Shown: one piece after another, positions 26,191 through 32,097 of the stretch
Layout of the letters: each line of letters starts with the position of its first letter
How positions within the stretch are numbered: position 1 is the first letter of the stretch
Assembly: GCA_028277405.1 (NCBI GenBank)
Contig: JANQGH010000055.1
Location: forward strand, 124,001-188,000
Direction of reading: 5' to 3'
DNA: 64,000 bases
DNA from: Alphaproteobacteria bacterium
GTDB lineage: Bacteria; Pseudomonadota; Alphaproteobacteria; DSM-16000; Inquilinaceae
The notes under the pieces: generated by a model
The model's database searches: none
The model's input: the letters and a program-made list of their open reading frames with translations, nothing else
What the model was told of the DNA's origin: nothing
Translations under genes and position numbers: made by a program

Positions 26191-27465
26191 CTAATGGAAG
26201 ACGGCGTCCGGGTCGTCCAGGCTGTCGGAGCCCTCGAAGGGGCCGATCTGCAGATCCAGCGCGACGACCACCTCCTCAAAACCCGCAGCCTGGTCGACCA
26301 GACGGTCGATCACCGCCTGCAGAACGGCGTTGCCGTCGTCATTGCCCTCGGCCAGCATCTGGTCGTAGGCCGTGCCGCCTTCGGCCGTTGCCACCATCGC
26401 CTGCATGGCCGACGTGGTTGCCGACATGAGATTGAGAATTGTGGTGTCCAGCTCTTCGGAGTTGGCGGCCACCAGGTCGCTCATGGACGCACCTTCGACG
26501 ACCGACCCGTCGGTTCGCACATACCGTCCGGTGTAGACGGCGGTCATGCCGACCTGATTGTAGTAGTGCGAGTTGTGGGTGTTGTCGGCGAAGCAGTCAT
26601 GCTCCTCTTCCGGATCATGCAGCAGTAGGCCCAGCTGCATGCGTTCGCCCGCCAACTCGCCATAGGACAAGCTGCCCAGGCCGGTGATGATGGCCGAGGG
26701 CCCCGCTGTCTCGGGGTCCGCCGTGACTTCGGCGCGCGCCGCACCGCCCTCGGCCCAATTGTCGACCATCTCCTCCAGATCGCTGATCAGCAGGGCCGAT
26801 GCGGAAACCAGAAACTCGGCCCGCCGGTCGCAGTTGCCGCCGGTGCAGTTGGCGGTGTCGAAGTCGGTTGCCGGCCGGTTTCCGGCGCCCGGCCCCGTGC
26901 CGTTCAGATCCTGGCCCCAAAGCAGGAACTCGATGGCGTGATAGCCGGTCGCGACATTGGCTTCCACGCCGTCGACCTCATGCAGATCGTCCTGCAACAG
27001 GGACGGCGTGATGCTGGACGCGTCGATCGTCGTGCCGCCGAAGGTGAACTGTGGATTAGCCACGACGTTGGCGGTGTAGAACATGTTCTCGTCGCTGGCG
27101 TCGCCATAGTTGGAGACGTCGACATAGTCGATCAGGCCCTCATCGAGCGGCCAGGCGTTCACGCGCCCCTCCCAATCGTCGACGATCGGATTGCCGAACC
27201 GGTACACCTCCGTCTGCTGGTAGGGCACCCGCGCCTCGATCCAGGCCTGGCGCGCCGCGGCCAGGTTGGCCTCGGTCGGCGTGCTGACCAAGGTGCCGAT
27301 CGCTGTGTCCAGGATCCGCGCCGTCGCCAGTGAATCGGCGTACATCGCATGGGCGATATCGGCGTAGGTGGTCATCACCGCCGCTGGGTCGGGCTGTGCC
27401 TGGGCAACTGCCGATGGAGCAATCAGGGCCACCGCAACAGCGGCTGTAACCGATAAGCGACGCAT
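26191..27465 (-). CDS. Imelysin-family periplasmic protein (first gene of iron operon)
   Basis: 424 residues from the ATG at 27465 with GGAGA 8 bases upstream. It has a Sec signal (hydrophobic 5-22). The imelysin signature is intact: G174-Y-H176-A-I-E179 within ATGYHAIEFLLWG, plus a C-T-G-G-N-C pair after it. This is the canonical iron-regulated imelysin (ICMP/IrpA-like) form. A Fur-like box lies 61-79 bases upstream, so expression should rise under iron limitation. First gene of the leftward operon with the di-heme protein, the second imelysin and DUF1513. Confidence 0.92.
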   Translation of the reverse strand: MRRLSVTAAVAVALIAPSAVAQAQPDPAAVMTTYADIAHAMYADSLATARILDTAIGTLVSTPTEANLAAARQAWIEARVPYQQTEVYRFGNPIVDDWEGRVNAWPLDEGLIDYVDVSNYGDASDENMFYTANVVANPQFTFGGTTIDASSITPSLLQDDLHEVDGVEANVATGYHAIEFLLWGQDLNGTGPGAGNRPATDFDTANCTGGNCDRRAEFLVSASALLISDLEEMVDNWAEGGAARAEVTADPETAGPSAIITGLGSLSYGELAGERMQLGLLLHDPEEEHDCFADNTHNSHYYNQVGMTAVYTGRYVRTDGSVVEGASMSDLVAANSEELDTTILNLMSATTSAMQAMVATAEGGTAYDQMLAEGNDDGNAVLQAVIDRLVDQAAGFEEVVVALDLQIGPFEGSDSLDDPDAVFH

Positions 27466-27525
27466 GCGAAATCTCCGTGCCTGTCCGCAAATAGGAACCA
27501 TTCGCGTTCTTAGCTCGGAGTTCTT

Positions 27526-27544
27526 GAGAATGCAATCCATTATC
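27526..27544 (-). promoter_or_regulatory. Candidate Fur box upstream of the imelysin operon
   Basis: On the minus strand the sequence GATAATGgattgCATTcTC matches the 19-bp Fur consensus (GATAATGATAATCATTATC) at 13 of 19 positions, with one half-site perfect and the other at six of seven; flanking T and A also fit. It is 61 bases upstream of the imelysin start codon. Fits the known iron control of this operon type. Confidence 0.6.
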
Positions 27545-27696
27545 ATGTGGCCAGATGGATGACGGTTGACAGGTTTGCTGGCGTCAGGTGAGACCGCTCA
27601 GCCTGTGCGTCGTGCCAGCTTTGGCCTTGGCCGATCGGGACGGCGATCGGCAGTTTTCGGCTGGCGTCTTAAGGAGGGCGCGGTTTCCAGTCTGGT

Positions 27697-28140
27697 TTAG
27701 GCGATGACCCGGCCGATGGCCTGCGCGGTCTGCAGGTAGGAGGACAAGCGGCCGGCCGACTTGAAGGCGGGGTCGGGGCGAACCGCCAGTTCACCGCTTT
27801 TCTCCGCCGGGATCAGGCTGCGCAGGTCGATCTCGCCGACATCCGGAGAGCCGGACCCGAGGTCGATCAGGCCGGCTGCTCTGTATCGCTGCTCGGGATC
27901 GATCTCGGTGACCAGCCAGACCGCGTTGCTGATCGGATCCACCAGTTTGGCGACCGGGTGATAGTCGATTTTCTTTTGTCCGCTGGCCAACCGCTCCGCG
28001 CTGCGCCGCCCATTGTCCAGCAACCGGGCATACTGATGGGGCGTGAACAGGCGCAGGCCGAGGTCTCTGGCCATGTGAGCCAGCGGCCGCTCCGTCCTTC
28101 CTGCACGCTCGTCGCGCTCCTGCTTGCGCGAGAAACTCAT
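27697..28140 (-). CDS. DUF2958 domain protein
   Basis: 147 residues. The central block H-P-V-A-K-L-x-D-P...V-W-L-V-T-E-I-D-P-E-Q-R-Y-R-A-A-G-L-I-D-L-G-x-G-x-P-x-V-G-E-I-D-L-R-S-L matches the DUF2958 pattern (from memory: P-x-x-K-L-F, T-W-x-x-T-E-x-D, G-x-x-x-L-G-x-x-E-x-G). The first 50 residues are basic and look like a non-family extension. DUF2958 genes are usually carried on plasmids and integrative elements, yet no other mobile gene is seen here. Isolated, with 230- and 595-base spacers on either side. Confidence 0.7.
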   Translation of the reverse strand: MSFSRKQERDERAGRTERPLAHMARDLGLRLFTPHQYARLLDNGRRSAERLASGQKKIDYHPVAKLVDPISNAVWLVTEIDPEQRYRAAGLIDLGSGSPDVGEIDLRSLIPAEKSGELAVRPDPAFKSAGRLSSYLQTAQAIGRVIA

Positions 28141-28735
28141 GCAGCGCTTCCCCTTTCGTCCGGCAGAAGAGGCCGGTCGGATGATTTCGAGATCGAACGC
28201 TGTTTACATAATCGATGCTTTCGTCGAATAAGTCGAGCGAAACGAGCACGGAAATAACGCGTCAGACCGTCTAAGTGACGCAACTATAGACATAAGTACG
28301 TGTTAGTAGCACCTGCGATGAGAGAAGTTAGTAACTTACGGCTGTTTTCGAACACATTTTTGACAAATTTTCGACACTCTCGCGCCCATGTTCGTTCCGG
28401 TTCCGCGGCGTTTCTTGGCCATCTACGTCGGGCGCATATCCGGTATTCGGTGTCCTGCTAGGCTGCTTGGATATCGACGCTTCGACCCAATGTGCCTGCG
28501 CCGCAGCCGTCGATGGCTTGCAGGCCGCGCAGATGAGAAAACTGCCGAAACTGCTGTCTGGCTGCGCCGTCGGGACCAAGCAGGCGCTGCGGGATTTGAC
28601 CGACAATGCGACCCGGCATCATGGTCCACCGACAGACGTGCCGGTCTGCGACTGTGTCGCTGAAAGGCAGCGACAACGATGATCCGATGGTTGTCGGTAA
28701 GGCCCCTCTCGGCTCCGCAGTGAACGATCAGCGTG
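28141..28735. other. Sparse spacer without convincing gene
   Basis: This stretch of 595 bases contains only short overlapping open frames with no ribosome site, motif or consistent composition. The part around 28200-28400 is visibly richer in A and T than its surroundings and has a small palindrome (aagtt-agt-aactt, 28325-28337). No tRNA fold, insertion-sequence ends or direct repeats were recognised. It separates the DUF2958 orphan from the peptide/protease locus. Confidence 0.6.
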
Positions 28736-30874
28736 CTAAGCGGGTGTTCGCTCCGTCGCCTCTACCGTGGCGGGTGCTGCCAGTTCGCATTTATACTTTG
28801 CAGCCAGGCTGTCGCCGGAATAGGCCTGCAGCTCGATCCTGCGCGTCTGCAGACCGGCGTTTGGAATCAGGATCTTGGCACAGCCCTCACCATCCGCAAT
28901 GCCGCCGCCCGCGGGCCGGTCGTCCACATAGGCGTAGAGCGAATCGAGACCGACCATCCGCGACGTAACCGTGATCCTGCCGTCGATGCGATCGACCTGA
29001 ACGTCCAGGCTGCGCCGCGGCATGTCGTTGAGTTGCTTGATCGCGAAATCCATCAGGTCGCGGTTGCCTTCGGTCAGGTCGCGATAGGTCGGCCGGTGCC
29101 AATGGTCGGCGACGACGCCCAGCTCCTCAACGGGTTCGCCGGCGTTCTTGCCAACCCGAAGGCAGCGCCGGACCGCGAAGCGCAACTGGGTGCCTTGCGG
29201 CAGTTGACGGACCTCCGGCGCCAGGTCCGACGCCCGCTGGGTCAAGCGAAGATGGCGCCAGACATTGCCGCCTCCGGCTCCGGTGGTCGGATCGACGCCG
29301 ATTACGGGGCCAATCTCGTGGTCCTGGAAGCCGGCGGCGAAGATGTCGGCGGAACTGTAGCTGCCCGCGCTGGTGATCAGCACGACAGGCCCGTAATACT
29401 CCTGACCGATCCTGTTTGCGATCACGGGGCTGGTCAACGGCGCGCCCGTTGAATACAAGCCGCCCGTCGCGCGCGCGATATCGATCGACCCGCCCCAGGT
29501 CTCTTGAAGGCGTTTTCGCCATCTGAGCGCGGCGAACCCGATATCCTCCTGCGGGTGGGTCAATTGGTCGGTCAAGCGCGACGACACGAACTGAAACGGC
29601 TCCGGCGTTACGGTTTTCGGTGTCAGGAGTTGAAGCAGGGATTCCGCCGATTGGATTTCGCCACCGGGATTGTCGCGAACATCGATGATCAGTCCCGATT
29701 GCGGCATTTGGCCAAGCAGGCGCCTGAATTCGGGGACAAACCGCTTGTAGTGGTCCAGAAACGCGCGAATGCGGATATAGCCATAGTCAACGTCTCCGCG
29801 CCTTTCGATCCTCGCCTCCAGCTGTCTCGGCAGGGCGGACCGCAGCGGGTCCGCCCGATTGGCATTCAACGCGGGGCCCCTGACGCCTTGAGCCGCCAGG
29901 CGCATCGTTTCAGCCAAATGCTGCTGGTCGTTCGCGCGGGCCGTTTCTTCGTCGACCACCTTGTCGTGTCGGAAAAGCCGTCGCCGCGTCAGGTTTTCGA
30001 TGGCCGTGCGCTGGTTGACGGCGAGGCGGTCTTCCTCTTCCAACGGCGGATCGTCGCTGTCGTCCTCCACGCCGTCGGGCTCTGCCTCGTCGCCGAAATC
30101 CTCGTCGGACTGTTCGTCGAACAGCCACACCGCCTGCAGGCCGATGGTGAATTCCGGCAGCCCTTTCAGGCGCAGCAGCCGCCATGGCATCCTGATCTCG
30201 TGATGCTGGTTGTTTGCCTCGTAGCCGACAATCACCCAGGCGCCGTCCGGCGGCAGCGAACAGCCGAGCCATCGAACGGTGATGTAGAGCAGCCCGAGGG
30301 CCATCTGGGCGGCCGGATTGGAGCCGTTCTCCCGTTCCGCGTTGCGCCTGACCGCACGCTGCATGGGAATGCCGTTCCAGGAGGTGATCTCGACCCCCGG
30401 CCGGAAGGTCGGGTGGTCGAACCCGTCCAAGGTCGCCGACACGATGAACATCCGTTCGCCGGCCTCGTCGTAGCAGGCCTCGACCATAAATGGCAGGAAG
30501 GCGACGAGGTCCGCGAACGGCGGCGGTGGGCGGTAGGCGGTATGGCTGTCGCACAGGCTTTTCAGGGCGAGCATGAACTCCTCGTGAAAGGCCTGGTGGT
30601 CGAGCGTGTCCAACCGCCCGCGCAGGATTTTGAGGCGATGCACCGCGTCCGCCGGACGACGCGTCTTCTTCAGCGGCCGGTGAGCATAAAGCTCGGTCAG
30701 CACGATCAGCGTCTGATCGATCAGCAGCGCGCGATCGTCCAGCGACAGGCTGGACGTCATGTCTTCAAGCTCGTCGATGTCGTGGATTGTGCCCAGCTTC
30801 TGCAGTGCTGACAGAAACTGAGGGCTCTGCGATGGGTCTTCCGTTTTTGGGGCCGGTTGGCTCGAGTCGGTCAT
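28736..30874 (-). CDS. Cytosolic S41-like (C-terminal processing protease family) protein
   Basis: 712 residues, GGGAGAG ribosome site, no signal peptide or membrane helix. An N-terminal helical region (about 1-130), a PDZ-like middle (PGVEITSWNGIPM near 165-180) and an acidic low-complexity linker (about 250-285) precede the S41 core: GYIRIRAF, LIIDVRDNPGG, VVLITSAGSYSSAD. The nucleophile should be Ser507 (S-S-A-D510). The Lys expected 25 residues later in the CtpA dyad falls on Gly532, so the catalytic base differs or is absent. The C-terminal 120 residues are unassigned. Starts 27 bases after the diiron-protein stop, hence same transcript; may process the divergent peptide (inference). Confidence 0.82.
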   Translation of the reverse strand: MTDSSQPAPKTEDPSQSPQFLSALQKLGTIHDIDELEDMTSSLSLDDRALLIDQTLIVLTELYAHRPLKKTRRPADAVHRLKILRGRLDTLDHQAFHEEFMLALKSLCDSHTAYRPPPPFADLVAFLPFMVEACYDEAGERMFIVSATLDGFDHPTFRPGVEITSWNGIPMQRAVRRNAERENGSNPAAQMALGLLYITVRWLGCSLPPDGAWVIVGYEANNQHHEIRMPWRLLRLKGLPEFTIGLQAVWLFDEQSDEDFGDEAEPDGVEDDSDDPPLEEEDRLAVNQRTAIENLTRRRLFRHDKVVDEETARANDQQHLAETMRLAAQGVRGPALNANRADPLRSALPRQLEARIERRGDVDYGYIRIRAFLDHYKRFVPEFRRLLGQMPQSGLIIDVRDNPGGEIQSAESLLQLLTPKTVTPEPFQFVSSRLTDQLTHPQEDIGFAALRWRKRLQETWGGSIDIARATGGLYSTGAPLTSPVIANRIGQEYYGPVVLITSAGSYSSADIFAAGFQDHEIGPVIGVDPTTGAGGGNVWRHLRLTQRASDLAPEVRQLPQGTQLRFAVRRCLRVGKNAGEPVEELGVVADHWHRPTYRDLTEGNRDLMDFAIKQLNDMPRRSLDVQVDRIDGRITVTSRMVGLDSLYAYVDDRPAGGGIADGEGCAKILIPNAGLQTRRIELQAYSGDSLAAKYKCELAAPATVEATERTPA

Positions 30875-30901
30875 TGTTCTCTCCCGCGTTGGACCGCGCG
30901 G

Positions 30902-31555
30902 TTAGGGCGTTGTCAGTCCGTCGATACACTCCGCCAAGAGGTGTGCCGTGTTCGCCATGCTCATGCCGATCAGGCCGGCCAGCGCCGGGGTCAGCGGCAT
31001 TTGGTCGAGTGCGGCGTTAAACGAGGCCATATGGTCGTGATCCGCCTCGCCATGCATGCGGTAGCTGTCGAACGCCGCCTCCGGCAGTCCGCTTCTACGC
31101 CTGATTCTCTCGATGTGCTCGACCGACGGCGGATTGCTCTCAAGCACGGCGATGTAGCCTAAGACGGCCACGGGGTGGTGATGGTAGATCCAGTAGTACT
31201 GGGCCCCGACCATGGACGCGACACGGGGCAACGGCGTCCGGGCAAGCACGGCCTCGCGATCGGCTCCCGCCGCGCTCAGGTCGTTCAGCAGCCAGTCGTC
31301 ATGCTCCTGCTCTTCGGCGATGTGCTCATCGAGATAGGTCGCAAGATCCGCGCACAGCCGGTCGGATTGCTTGCTCGCCTGATCGCGTGCCGCCACCATC
31401 AGCGGCACGCTCGCGCGAATGATCTGGTGAAACAAGATCATGAAGGCGATGAACGCCTCCGCCGCATCGTCACGCTGCCAGTGCCGCTGCAGGGCTTCGG
31501 CAAGTGGACGGCAGGTCAACTGCATCTTGAAGTGCAAGACTTCACTTTGCGTCAT
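30902..31555 (-). CDS. Iron-containing redox enzyme (heme-oxygenase-like diiron, HDO) family protein
   Basis: 217 residues, all helical, from the ATG at 31555. Metal-binding helices show H78-IAE81-E82-xx-H85 and H168-xxx-D172-xx-H175, the arrangement of HDO-type diiron oxidases (relatives of CADD, SznF and UndA); further candidates are His43 and His125-127. Such proteins often tailor small molecules or peptides. Its start is 169 bases from the divergent start of a 63-residue peptide gene, and the S41-like protease follows on its strand. The pairing suggests peptide oxidation, but this has not been shown. Confidence 0.75.
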   Translation of the reverse strand: MTQSEVLHFKMQLTCRPLAEALQRHWQRDDAAEAFIAFMILFHQIIRASVPLMVAARDQASKQSDRLCADLATYLDEHIAEEQEHDDWLLNDLSAAGADREAVLARTPLPRVASMVGAQYYWIYHHHPVAVLGYIAVLESNPPSVEHIERIRRRSGLPEAAFDSYRMHGEADHDHMASFNAALDQMPLTPALAGLIGMSMANTAHLLAECIDGLTTP

Positions 31556-31724
31556 TGCTAATGTCCGCCGCCTGAACTGGTTTGTGATTTTGATGTCTGG
31601 CCAACGAAAGCATAAAGCCGCTGATTCTTGCAATGATGCTGGGCTGGTTCCGCGATTATCGCTTCCAATACGCCGGTAGACTGCTCTAGGATCGGCCACG
31701 CTCGATTGAAAACCGGAGGGGTCA

Positions 31725-31916
31725 ATGAACAGCAATCCATCCAATGTCGACCGTTTGGTCGCCGCAGGGGTCCTGGACTCGGACTCACTTTCCGATGAGA
31801 TGTGGCAGGCACTCGACTCGCGGCTGACCAGTGAAGAGGTCGACGCGTTGATCTCGATAAAGGGCAAGTTCAATCTGCAGCCATGGGGTTTCTCCGGAGA
31901 CGGTGGGTTCCTCTAA
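31725..31916 (+). CDS. Small leader-plus-tail peptide, candidate RiPP precursor
   Basis: 63 residues with a strong ribosome site (GGAGGGG, 5 bases before the ATG). Residues 8-48 form two amphipathic helical segments (VDRLVAAGVL, LTSEEVDALISIKGKF), which look like the leader domain of small proteins that I recall as labelled aroma-sacti cluster domain in public databases. The last 12 residues (LQPWGFSGDGGFL region, 51-63) switch to a Trp/Phe/Gly/Asp-rich, helix-breaking tail without Cys. That split, the divergent HDO enzyme and a terminator directly behind the gene fit a modified-peptide precursor. It could also simply be a small structural protein. Confidence 0.6.
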   Translation: MNSNPSNVDRLVAAGVLDSDSLSDEMWQALDSRLTSEEVDALISIKGKFNLQPWGFSGDGGFL

Positions 31917-31931
31917 GGGCCGCCTGACCGG

Positions 31932-31966
31932 CACCGGTCGCTTGGGAGCGCCGGTGATGTGTTTTT
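31932..31966 (+). terminator. Rho-independent terminator after the peptide gene
   Basis: CACCGG-t-CGC (31932-31941) pairs with GCG-CCGGTG (31948-31956) with one bulged T and a short loop, and is followed by atgtgttttt. It lies 16 bases past the peptide stop, so the peptide is probably made from a short monocistronic RNA. Confidence 0.65.
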
Positions 31967-32059
31967 GATGGACTATTCGATCGTCGGCGTTCGGGAGGTT
32001 CGAGCGCCGGCACGATATTGAAGCGTCGGACTTTGGCGATTATCGAAGACCATCTGCGA

Positions 32060-32083
32060 CGCCCGGTTTTCCGGGCGCTTTCT
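32060..32083 (+). terminator. Short GC hairpin before the cyclase/ATPase gene
   Basis: CGCCCGG (32060-32066), loop tttt, CCGGGCG (32071-32077), then ctttct. It lies 15 bases before the next start codon, so it is either a second weak terminator or a 5' leader structure of the regulator mRNA. Confidence 0.45.
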
Positions 32084-32097
32084 GCCGTGCTCGGACG

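Noticed and set aside
28328-28735. Several 60-92 codon open frames in the spacer
   Set aside because: They overlap each other on both strands, lack ribosome sites and show no family pattern.
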